DNA of 64,000 nucleotides from Allobogoriella deserti (GTDB lineage Bacteria > Actinomycetota > Actinomycetes > Actinomycetales > Actinomycetaceae): positions 62,001 through 126,000 of the forward strand of contig NZ_JBHUEE010000006.1 in assembly GCF_042680605.1 (NCBI RefSeq). The letters run 5' to 3'. Below are positions 9,304-16,306 of the stretch, one piece after another. Position 1 is the stretch's first letter; each line of letters begins with the position of its first letter. The translations under genes and the position numbers were made by a program. The notes under the pieces were generated by a model. The model searched no databases, was not told where the DNA came from, and worked only from the letters and a program-made list of their open reading frames with translations.

Positions 9304-10764
9304 ATGCCCGGTCGGAGCTTCGAGTGGCACCCGTTCGCCCGGGCGCACGTGATCACGGCGATGGTCGCCCTGGCAATCGTCCTCGCGGTGCTGAGTCCGG
9401 AATACGGCTACCACCGCGACGAACTTTACTTCCGGATGCTGCCGCCGGCCTGGGGATACGTCGATCAGCCGCCGGTCACACCCTTGCTGGCTCGGGCCGC
9501 GGTCTTCCTGTTCGGCGACAGTGTGGTTGCGGTGCGGATCGTGGCGCTGGCGTGCGCGACGGCATCCTTGCCGCTGTTGGCGCTGATCACTCGGGAGGTC
9601 GGCGGTTCGCGGCTTGCCCAGGCCCTCGCCGTGTGGGGGATGGCGGGGGCGACGCTGACGTTGATGTTCGGGCACGTCCTGCTCACCACCAGCCTCGACC
9701 TTGTGGTGTGGCCGGCGGTGCTGCTTTTCGCGATTCGTGCCGTGGGCCGCGACGACGGCCGATGGTGGCTCGCGACCGGCACGGTGATCGGGGCGAGCAC
9801 CGCCAACAAGCTGTTGGTGGTGGTCCTGATGATCGGCATCGCGGTAGGTCTTGCGCTGCTCGGTCCGCGCCGGTGGTTCGCCTCGCGATGGCTCTGGGGT
9901 GGTGTGGCGATCGCCGGGCTACTCGCCGTCCCGAGCGCGTTCTACCAGGCGACGCACGGCTGGCCGCAACTCGCGATGGGTGCGGCGCTCAGCGGCGACA
10001 ACTCTGGCGAGGTCCGGATCATGATGTGGCCGATGCTGGTGCTGCTTGTCGGCCCGGTGCTCGCCGTCTTCTGGGTGGTCGCCGTCGTCCGCCTGCTCCG
10101 TCGGCCGGCGTGGAAGCCGCTGCGGTTCCTCGTGATCGTGTTCGGTGTCGTCGTGCTGTTCGTCTTCATCGGGGGGACACAGTTCTACTACACCGCCGGA
10201 GTACTCGGTGCGCTTGTAGCGGTCGGTGCGGCAGGTGTGGCCGAGTGGGCTCACTCGCGGAGTCGGCGGATCGTGATCAGCATTCTCCTCGCCGTCAACG
10301 CAGTCGGTTGCGCGATCTCCGCCCTGCCGCTCCTGCCGGTGCAGATTTTCGGTGCGAGCGGCCTGGCGGCGGTCAACTCCGCCGCGGCCGACCAGGTCGG
10401 TTGGGAGCGCTACGCGGAGCAGGTGCGAGCGGTGGCGGCGTCCGTCGACGCTGATGTCATTGTCGCGAGCAACTACGGTGAAATGGGCGCGCTGGACCGC
10501 TTCGGATCGGGCGACGTACCAGTGGTGAGTGGGCACAACGCGCTGTGGGAGATGGGCCGGCCGGCGGACGATGCGGACACCGTGGTCATCGTCGGAGGCC
10601 AGGCGAGTCGCGCGCAGCGGTGGTTCGGCTCGTGCGAGGTCGCCGGCGAGCTGGACAACGGGGTGAACGTCGAGAACGAGGAACAGGGCATGCCGGTGTT
10701 GGTGTGCACCGACCCGCACGAGCGGTGGCCTGAGCTATGGGACAGGTTCCGCCATCTCGACTGA
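9304..10764 (+). CDS. GT-C family glycosyltransferase (PMT/ArnT-like), membrane
   Basis: A 486-residue multi-helix protein (family GT39/PMT_2). The first extracytoplasmic loop has the expected acidic motif GYHRDELYF (about residues 32-40) following the first helix, where PMT/ArnT enzymes carry the catalytic Asp-Glu. Next come WGYVDQPPVTPLLAR and about ten further helices. A soluble C-terminal domain of about 130 residues (NYGEMGALDRFGSGDVPVVSGHN) follows, as in many actinobacterial members. It likely transfers a sugar from a polyprenyl phosphate donor to a cell-envelope acceptor. ATG 9304 is preferred: CAGACT sits seven bases before it as a possible -10. GTG 9283 is the alternative. Confidence 0.88.
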   Translation: MPGRSFEWHPFARAHVITAMVALAIVLAVLSPEYGYHRDELYFRMLPPAWGYVDQPPVTPLLARAAVFLFGDSVVAVRIVALACATASLPLLALITREVGGSRLAQALAVWGMAGATLTLMFGHVLLTTSLDLVVWPAVLLFAIRAVGRDDGRWWLATGTVIGASTANKLLVVVLMIGIAVGLALLGPRRWFASRWLWGGVAIAGLLAVPSAFYQATHGWPQLAMGAALSGDNSGEVRIMMWPMLVLLVGPVLAVFWVVAVVRLLRRPAWKPLRFLVIVFGVVVLFVFIGGTQFYYTAGVLGALVAVGAAGVAEWAHSRSRRIVISILLAVNAVGCAISALPLLPVQIFGASGLAAVNSAAADQVGWERYAEQVRAVAASVDADVIVASNYGEMGALDRFGSGDVPVVSGHNALWEMGRPADDADTVVIVGGQASRAQRWFGSCEVAGELDNGVNVENEEQGMPVLVCTDPHERWPELWDRFRHLD

Positions 10765-10865
10765 TGTGTGAATCCCTGGCTTCCGTTACCGCGCCTTTGC
10801 GGCTGAGCCCCGAGCCACCCACGGCGCCTGGCCGACTCGGCCGCGTACAACCGCCCGACGCACAC

Positions 10866-11002
10866 GGCGCTCGGCGTGCTCGCGGCCTACGGTGGCGTCC
10901 TCGTCGACGGCTTCCGCCCCGGACCGCTGGGACCTCATCGTCGTCACCATCTGCCTCATCGGCATCGCCATCATCATGTACCCACCACGACCCGCCGAGT
11001 GA
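10866..11002 (+). pseudogene. Remnant of a UPF0060 (YnfA) membrane protein gene, C-terminal end
   Basis: The plus strand reads VLAAYGGVLVDGFRP in one frame and RWDLIVVTICLIGIAIIMYPPRPAE then stop in another. This matches the last third of UPF0060/YnfA proteins (compare ILAAYGGVFVAGS...DDFRPDRWDVTGALICLVGVAVIMYAPR in the intact copy at 18264-18599). An in-frame deletion of about ten codons and a frameshift at about 10915 show it is dead. No intact N-terminus lies upstream. Confidence 0.75.
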
Positions 11003-11035
11003 CGCCCACCTTGCACGACGACCCGCCACGCTCGA

Positions 11036-11079
11036 GATCGTGCAAAGTAATCAGGGGTGTCTGTTCAATCTGTGCTGCA
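11036..11079. repeat. 44-bp imperfect repeat, copy 2
   Basis: It starts GATCGTGCAAAGTA and ends CAATCTGTGCTGCA, 34 of 44 identical with 1927-1970 in the same orientation. It lies just downstream of the UPF0060 remnant and just upstream of an operator-like palindrome. Confidence 0.5.
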
Positions 11080-11081
11080 AG

Positions 11082-11095
11082 TCGACATTTGTCGA
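11082..11095. promoter_or_regulatory. Inverted repeat, operator-like
   Basis: TCGACA-TT-TGTCGA, perfect 6-bp arms with a 2-bp spacer, sits about 120 bp upstream of the methyltransferase start. The form resembles small-repressor (ArsR-type) operators, but no such repressor gene is nearby in the window. It may be left over from a lost gene. Confidence 0.35.
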
Positions 11096-11216
11096 TGCAC
11101 CGCGAACCGGGCGGAAGCCGACTCCGTACCTGATGTAGGTTTCCGCGCTCTGGACAGGCCGTATGGTGTTGATCGCGGGACCAGGGTTGGCCGGAAGCGT
11201 CGAAGGGGTCCAGCCG

Positions 11217-11882
11217 ATGTCGGGCGACACCAGCATGTCGGGCGGGCGCGGTGTCGATCTTCCCCGTCCGCGTTTCAGCCGGTTCTACGCCCGGATCAGC
11301 GAGGCGCTTGAGGCGGAGGGGTTGGCCGAGTTGCGCCGCGAGATGCTCGCCGAGCTCACCGGCACGGTGCTGGAGGTGGGCGCGGGGAACGGGATGAACT
11401 TCCGGCACTACCCCGGCGGCGTGACCGATGTGATCGCGGTCGAGCCCGAACCGCACCTTCGCTCGTTGGCCGAGCGTGCGGCGAAGTCCGCGCCTGTCGC
11501 GGTGGTCGTTCGCCCGGGTACTGCGGGGCGTTTGCCGCTGCCCGACGCCAGTGTCGACGCAGCTGTACTGTGTCTCGTCCTGTGCTCGGTCGATGACCGC
11601 CCGGGGGCGCTCGCCGAGATCCGGCGCGTCGTGCGCCCTGGCGGCACGCTGCGCTTTCTCGAGCACACGATCGCCGATTCGGCGGCCTTGCGAATCGTCC
11701 AGCGCATCGCGGATGCCACCGTCTGGCCTCTACTCGCCGGTGGCTGCCACACCGCCACCGATCCGGTCGCGGAGCTCACAGCAGCGGGCTACGACATCAC
11801 CACGTCTCGCCGCCTGCGGTTCCCCGACAGGCGATTCACCCAGCCCTCGAGCCCACACGTCCTGGGCATCGCCAGCCGGTGA
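11217..11882 (+). CDS. Class I SAM-dependent methyltransferase (UbiE/METTL7-like)
   Basis: A 221-residue enzyme with SAM motif I VLEVGAGNGMNFRHYP (about 51-66), the acidic strand AVEPEP after beta 2, and the post-II stretch LPLPDASVDAAVLCLVLCSVDD. Motif III EIRRVVRPGGTLRFLEH is also present. The VGAGNGMNFRHYP form and FLEHTIADS are typical of the small METTL7/thiol-type methyltransferase group common in actinomycetes. The acceptor is unknown. The start at 11217 is favoured by a GAAGGGG site eight bases upstream, although the frame is open to an ATG at 11163. It may be co-transcribed with the P-loop gene starting 33 bp downstream. Confidence 0.88.
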   Translation: MSGDTSMSGGRGVDLPRPRFSRFYARISEALEAEGLAELRREMLAELTGTVLEVGAGNGMNFRHYPGGVTDVIAVEPEPHLRSLAERAAKSAPVAVVVRPGTAGRLPLPDASVDAAVLCLVLCSVDDRPGALAEIRRVVRPGGTLRFLEHTIADSAALRIVQRIADATVWPLLAGGCHTATDPVAELTAAGYDITTSRRLRFPDRRFTQPSSPHVLGIASR

Positions 11883-11915
11883 TCCCGGACGGGGATGATG
11901 CGTCAGGATGGCGTG

Positions 11916-12458
11916 ATGCAGGCCCACACTCCGACGGATGTCATCTTCATCGGCGGCCGATCCGGCGTGGGCAAATCGTCTCTCGCCGCCGAGGCGCACC
12001 AGATGTTGGCGCGTGCCGACGTCCGCCACGCCGTGATCGAAGGGGACAACCTTGATCAGGCGTATCCGGAGCCGTGGCGTGCGGGCGTCGACCTCGCCGA
12101 GCAGAACCTCGCGGCGATGTGGAAGAACTACCGAGCGGCTGGCTACTCGCGCCTGATCTTTACGAACACCGTCAGCGTACTGAGGGTTCGGGAGCTGGCA
12201 GCCGCGCTCGGCACAGAGGTCCAGCCCTTCACCGTGTTGTTGACCGCGACTGATGCGACCGCAGCCCACCGACTCGCACAACGCGAAGTCGGCACTGCAC
12301 TGAAGCAACATATCGACCGCAGCAACGCCGCAGCCCGAAAGCTCGACGCCGCCCCCGACACAGTCCTGCGAATCACTTCCGACGGGCGCTCGGTGAGCGA
12401 CGTCGCGCGTGAGGTCCTTGCAAGGGCCGGTTGGCTGTGTTTGCGCAAGCTGGCATGA
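11916..12458 (+). CDS. P-loop kinase-like ATPase
   Basis: A 180-residue protein beginning MQAHTPTDVIFIGGRSGVGKSSLAAE. Walker A is GRSGVGKSS at about residues 14-22. A lid-like region follows (LLTATDATAAHRLAQREVGTALKQHIDRS) and IEGDNLDQAYPEPWR could bind the acceptor. The size and layout match small nucleoside, shikimate or gluconate-type kinases and uncharacterised AAA proteins. The substrate cannot be named. ATG 11916 has AGGA seven bases upstream; ATG 11895 is an alternative in the same frame. Confidence 0.78.
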   Translation: MQAHTPTDVIFIGGRSGVGKSSLAAEAHQMLARADVRHAVIEGDNLDQAYPEPWRAGVDLAEQNLAAMWKNYRAAGYSRLIFTNTVSVLRVRELAAALGTEVQPFTVLLTATDATAAHRLAQREVGTALKQHIDRSNAAARKLDAAPDTVLRITSDGRSVSDVAREVLARAGWLCLRKLA

Positions 12459-12566
12459 AGCTGCCCAGTTCACCCTGCCCTTGCTGGGTCGAGCGTTCGC
12501 ACGATGGCCATACGTCACGGCGTGACGTGTGAATCTCGTTCGCCACGCCCTGTGCGCGTGTCCGTA

Positions 12567-13420
12567 TCAGGCCAGCGCGATGAGGACTGTCGCGCCGAGT
12601 GCAGCCACCAGTCCGACGGCCTGAGACCGATGAATCCGTTCGCTGAGAAACAACAGTCCCACGATCACCGGGACGACTGGGTATAGCGAGGACAGCACGA
12701 CGGACACCGTGACGAATTCGGTTCGGAGCGCATACAGGTAGGCGGCCAGTGCGGCCGCGGCGAGCACGCCCGCGCCGAGGCTGAGGGTCAGAGCTGACAG
12801 GGACGACGTGGCGGGTTTTCGCGCAGGTGCGTTCCGAATCAGGACGACTGCCGCCAGGAGGATCGTCATCACAGCAGTGGCGCGACCGCTGAGAATCGGC
12901 CAGAGGCCTGAGGCCGGATCGGCCTGCGCGAGGCATAAATACTGAATCGCGATGCCTCCGCTTGCGGTGAGTGCGTCATAGATGGAATGCCGCGAAACAG
13001 AGGTTGCGCCGAAGGTTCCTTTGCTGATGGACCAAAACGCCGGCAATGCGATAAGGATGCCGACCCACGTAACAAACGCAGGTCGTTCACCGAGGAAAGC
13101 TACGCTGACGACCACGGGCAGCGTGACGCCGCCGACGGCGCTGATCGGCACGACGACCGACATTGCGCCGCGGCTGAGGCCGCGAAAGAGGAACGTCATG
13201 GCCAACCCGGTACCGATGCCGGATCCTGCCCCCAAGCGGCGGCGACGCCGGGTGTGGGCGGGGGCCCCGTCGCAAACATGATGATCGCGGTCAAGCAAAG
13301 GCCGGCGAGCTGTCCGAGCAGAGCGACACGAACGAACGAGAGCCGTCGAGATGCCAGGCCGCCGATGACATCCGAGACCCCGTAGCTCAGCGCGGAGGCC
13401 AGTGCCAGAACGATGCCCAC
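12567..13420 (-). pseudogene. EamA/DMT-family exporter with a -1 frameshift in a G run
   Basis: The N-terminal part (GTG 13420, MGIVLALASALSYGVSDVIGGLASRR) and the C-terminal part (GIGTGLAMTFLFRGLSRGAMSVVVPISA...LYPVVPVIVGLLFLSERI) are the two halves of a ten-helix drug/metabolite transporter. They lie in different frames. Restoring one base in the five-C run at 13229-13233 (G run on the coding strand) rejoins them as AAAWGAGSGIGTGLAM. The gene starts 3 bp after the MarR stop, so the regulator and pump form an operon. A homopolymer indel may be a sequencing error or phase variation. If real, the pump is inactive. Confidence 0.8.
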
Positions 13421-13423
13421 GCG

Positions 13424-13966
13424 TCAGGTCTCTTCAGCGCGCTCGCACTCACCCACGGGGCAGGGGGCAGACCGCGTGCAGCTCTTACGATCGCAGAGTC
13501 GGCAGATGCGCTGCCCCTCGCCCACCTCGGCGTAAACGTGCGCCAGCAGCTTCTCCAGCAAGCCCGCCAACGTCTGCTGATCGCTCTCGTCGAGCTTCGA
13601 GACGACGCCAACCAGTGGCGTGTTGCGGCCAGTGAGCAATTGTCGCGCCAACGCACTTCCCAGGCGGGTCGGCCGAACGGTTACCCATCGTCGATTGACG
13701 GAGCTCGGCACCTTGGCGACGAGGCCGGCGGTCTCGAGTGAGTCAACCATCCGCGCAGCAGCCGGCTGGCTCAGCTTCACCCGGCGGCCGAGTTCACTCA
13801 CGCTCAGGCCGGGATGTGCCGCGAGCGAGACCAGGGCTGCAGCGCTGCTGGTGCTCAGCCTTCTTGCCTGGGTCGCCGCACTCAGGGAAAGGTCCGTCAG
13901 CGCCAGGGACGCCGCCCCAAGGAGGTTCGCAGTACGCTCCACGTCATGCATAGTGCATGATGACAT
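13424..13966 (-). CDS. MarR-family transcriptional regulator with C-terminal Cys cluster
   Basis: A 180-residue MarR repressor with a winged helix at about 40-110 (LSVSELGRRVKLSQPAAARMVDSLETAGLVAKVPSS.NRRWVTVRPT). After the dimer helices comes a tail with five Cys: CRLCDRKSCTRSAPCPVGEC. Such a cluster could bind a metal or sense thiol-reactive compounds, which would differ from the usual phenolic ligands of MarR. The downstream EamA pump is its probable target, together with its own promoter. Nested palindromes cover its start codon. Confidence 0.9.
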   Translation of the reverse strand: MSSCTMHDVERTANLLGAASLALTDLSLSAATQARRLSTSSAAALVSLAAHPGLSVSELGRRVKLSQPAAARMVDSLETAGLVAKVPSSVNRRWVTVRPTRLGSALARQLLTGRNTPLVGVVSKLDESDQQTLAGLLEKLLAHVYAEVGEGQRICRLCDRKSCTRSAPCPVGECERAEET

Positions 13967-13984
13967 GCGCCATGCATGATGTCA
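13944..13984. promoter_or_regulatory. Nested palindromes over the marR start (probable auto-operator)
   Basis: TCATGCA-TAG-TGCATGA (13944-13960) is a perfect 7-bp-arm dyad. TGACAT (13961-13966) and ATGTCA (13979-13984) form a second dyad enclosing the palindrome CATGCATG (13971-13978). The ATG of the MarR gene is at 13964-13966, so binding here would block both promoter and start codon. Confidence 0.65.
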
Positions 13985-14028
13985 CCCCTGACGTTGGTGA
14001 ACGACCAGGTTCATCGATTCCGACATGT

Positions 14029-14050
14029 GGTTTACTTAACTAAGTAAACC
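14029..14050. promoter_or_regulatory. TetR operator
   Basis: GGTTTACTTA-AC-TAAGTAAACC is a perfect inverted repeat with 10-bp arms. It ends 25 bp before the GTG of the TetR gene at 14076 and lies between that gene and the divergent MarR gene. Size and position are typical of TetR auto-operators. Confidence 0.85.
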
Positions 14051-14075
14051 CTGTGCCACAAGGAAGACCACTCCC

Positions 14076-14747
14076 GTGCAAGCCCCATCGACAGCCGCGA
14101 CCGCTCGGCGGACGCAGATCATCGCGGCCACCATCGAGGTCGTCGCTGAGGTCGGGTATGCGCGGACGACCTTTGCTCGCATCGCCCGCCGCGGCGGCCT
14201 GAGCAGCACGCGGTTGATCTCCTACCACTTCGCCAGCAAGGCGGAGCTGATGCGCGCGATCGTCGATGACACGTACCGCTCGATCAACGACTTTCTCCTC
14301 GACCGAGCGCGGACCGACGCTGCCTCCCGCCCGATCCAGCCACCGGAGGATGGACGGCCCGTGTCTCCGCCACTGTCGGCGTCCGCGGAGTTACGGGCGT
14401 ACATCAGGGGGGTCACCGCCTACGTCGATCAGCACCGTGCCCGGATGCGGGCGTTCGGGTCGATCGTCTCCGCCGTGCACGACGACCCGGACAGCCCGGC
14501 CTTGGCGCAGGCCGATCCGGACGGTGCGGTGATGATCTATCTGACGAGGCTGCTCCGGCGCGGTCAGGATCTCGGTGAGTTCCAGACGGCTGATCCCCTC
14601 GTCCTCGCCTCCATGGTCCAGCGCACCTTGGAAGGATTGCCCCAGCTCCTGCGTCACCGACCAGACCTGGACACACAGGTTTACGCCGCCGAACTCGCCG
14701 ACGCGGTGACCCGGGCCGCCGGTGAGCGGCACGGAACGACGACATGA
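14076..14747 (+). CDS. TetR-family transcriptional regulator
   Basis: A 223-residue repressor with an N-terminal helix-turn-helix (IIAATIEVVAEVGYARTTFARIARRGGLSSTRLISYHFASKAELMRAIV) and a helical ligand-binding C-terminus. The start is GTG with AGGAAG nine bases upstream. It overlaps the N-acetyltransferase gene by 4 bp, so the pair is one transcript governed by the 10-bp-arm palindrome upstream. The ligand may be an aromatic amine or hydrazine, inferred from the partner enzyme only. Confidence 0.93.
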   Translation: MQAPSTAATARRTQIIAATIEVVAEVGYARTTFARIARRGGLSSTRLISYHFASKAELMRAIVDDTYRSINDFLLDRARTDAASRPIQPPEDGRPVSPPLSASAELRAYIRGVTAYVDQHRARMRAFGSIVSAVHDDPDSPALAQADPDGAVMIYLTRLLRRGQDLGEFQTADPLVLASMVQRTLEGLPQLLRHRPDLDTQVYAAELADAVTRAAGERHGTTT

Positions 14748-15613
14748 CGACGCCGATGCCCACCAACCAACTTCGGGAGATGCTCCGGCGGATCGGTCTC
14801 CAGCGGCCGGTCCGCGTCGATGCGGGCTCCCTGCGCGACCTCCACCGGGCGTGGCGCCAGCAGGTTCCCTACGAGAACGTCGACATCCAGCTGGGCCGTC
14901 CGATCAGTCTTGATCAGGACCGGCTGCACGAAAAGATCGTCAAGCGGCGCCGAGGTGGCTATTGCTTCGAACAGAACGGCGCGTTGGCGGTGCTCCTGCG
15001 CGCCTCCGGGTTCCAGGTGACTCTGGTCGAGGGTGCCGTGCTCCGCGAGCAACGGGGAGAGGACACCTGGGGCAACCACAACGTGCTTCTGGTCGACGTC
15101 GGCCTCGACCGTTGGGTCGCTGATGGTGGGATCGGAGACGGATTTCTCGACCCGATCCCGTTACGGGAAGGAGTGCACCATCAAGATGGGTACGACTACC
15201 GGCTGGAGCGTCTTGACTCCTCGACCTGGCGCTTCCACCACCACCCCGGCGGCTCGATCGCGTCCTACGACTTCCGGACCGAACCACGCACACTGGCCGA
15301 CTTCTCTGCCCGCAACCTTGCGCTCTCGACGTCACCGGACTCGCCATACGTCCGGCTCCTGGTGATCGCTCGTTCGGTCGGCGGGGAGACCTTGCTCCTG
15401 GTGTCCCGTACCCTCCGGCGGATCGGCCCTGACGGGGCCAGCGCCCGGACGATCCCCGACAAGGACGAGTTCGCCCGGGTCCTCGCAGACGAGCTGCTGG
15501 TACCGGTCGGCGACATCGGGGCGGACGGCGTCGATCGTCTCTGGGCCGCTGCCAGCGAGCAGCACGACGGCTGGCTGCAACACAGCCGCGCCGTACGCGG
15601 GCGTGACCGATAA
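14744..15613 (+). CDS. nat: Arylamine N-acetyltransferase (NAT)
   Basis: A 289-residue enzyme that transfers acetyl from acetyl-CoA to arylamines or hydrazines. The catalytic triad is visible: Cys74 in RRGGYCFEQN, His112 in GNHNVLLVDV and Asp127 in WVADGGIGD. The VPYENVDIQLG motif before it and the length fit bacterial NATs (about 275-290). It is co-expressed with the upstream TetR repressor through an ATGA overlap. The likely role is detoxification of aromatic amines. Confidence 0.96.
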   Translation: MTTPMPTNQLREMLRRIGLQRPVRVDAGSLRDLHRAWRQQVPYENVDIQLGRPISLDQDRLHEKIVKRRRGGYCFEQNGALAVLLRASGFQVTLVEGAVLREQRGEDTWGNHNVLLVDVGLDRWVADGGIGDGFLDPIPLREGVHHQDGYDYRLERLDSSTWRFHHHPGGSIASYDFRTEPRTLADFSARNLALSTSPDSPYVRLLVIARSVGGETLLLVSRTLRRIGPDGASARTIPDKDEFARVLADELLVPVGDIGADGVDRLWAAASEQHDGWLQHSRAVRGRDR

Positions 15614-15679
15614 CCGTCACCCGTCTCGCATGACACGGCGGTCACCCCGGCCTGCGACCGAGAGCCCTCGATTCAAGGT

Positions 15680-16291
15680 TCACTCACCGGCCGCAAGTGA
15701 GGCACCGGCAGCTCCCGCGGCAAGGACATACCGTGCGGCGTAGGCACTCACCGTGGGATCGGGTGCGCAGACCTGGCCGAACAGCAGGCCGTCGATCGTC
15801 GCACTGACAAATCGCGCGCCGGCCTCGGACTGGGCCCCGGGGAGCGAAGCCGCTATCCGGGTGACGAACGCGTCGCGGGCGACGCGGACGCGAGCTTGCA
15901 GATCGGGATCGCCCGCAGCGTGCAGATACAGGTGGAACCGGGCTCGGACCCGGTCCGGATCCCGAAGCGCGGCGTCGACGACCTGTTGGGCGCGATCCAG
16001 CAGGTCGCGGGAATCTGTGGCCTCGTCGCGCTCGTCGGGGTCGACCTCGAGGACCAGCGGCAGCTCGACGTCGACGAGGTGCGCGAGCACAGCGTCGACC
16101 AGCGCGGCACGGGTGCCGAAGTAGTACTTCGCCGAGCCCTGGGCCAGCCCGGCCCTTTGCTCCACCTTGCGATGGGTCAGCGCCCGCATCCCACCGTCGG
16201 CAAGCTGCGTGATGGCCGCCTCGATGAGCCGCGAGCGGGCTTCGCGCCCCCGGTCGGTGCGGCCCGCCTCGCCACGTGCGGTATCTTCCAC
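15680..16291 (-). CDS. TetR-family transcriptional regulator, divergent to P450
   Basis: A 203-residue repressor with helix-turn-helix SRLIEAAITQLADGGMRALTHRKVEQRAGLAQGSAKYYFGTRAALVDAVL. The start is set at GTG 16291, inside the right-hand copy of the shared palindrome. TATCTT lies eight bases upstream as a -10, so the message is probably leaderless. The frame stays open to 16429, but that would run across the P450 coding sequence. It is the natural regulator of the P450 gene transcribed away from it. Confidence 0.9.
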   Translation of the reverse strand: MEDTARGEAGRTDRGREARSRLIEAAITQLADGGMRALTHRKVEQRAGLAQGSAKYYFGTRAALVDAVLAHLVDVELPLVLEVDPDERDEATDSRDLLDRAQQVVDAALRDPDRVRARFHLYLHAAGDPDLQARVRVARDAFVTRIAASLPGAQSEAGARFVSATIDGLLFGQVCAPDPTVSAYAARYVLAAGAAGASLAAGE

Positions 16292-16306
16292 AGTTGTGGA
16301 AGATAC
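16281..16306. promoter_or_regulatory. Symmetric bidirectional operator containing both -10 boxes and both start codons
   Basis: It is a perfect inverted repeat with 12-bp arms (GTATCTTCCACA and its complement) around a GT spacer. Read in either direction it gives TATCTT, eight bases, then GTG. Those GTGs are the starts of the TetR gene (minus) and the P450 gene (plus), and both proteins begin Val-Glu-Asp-Thr. Both transcripts are therefore predicted to be leaderless and to be shut off together by TetR. Confidence 0.85.

Noticed and set aside
1927..11079. Attachment sites of an integrated element bounded by the 44-bp repeats
   Set aside because: The copies are only 77% identical, no integrase or tRNA gene is nearby, and the interval has the same composition as its flanks. 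An att interpretation is not supported.
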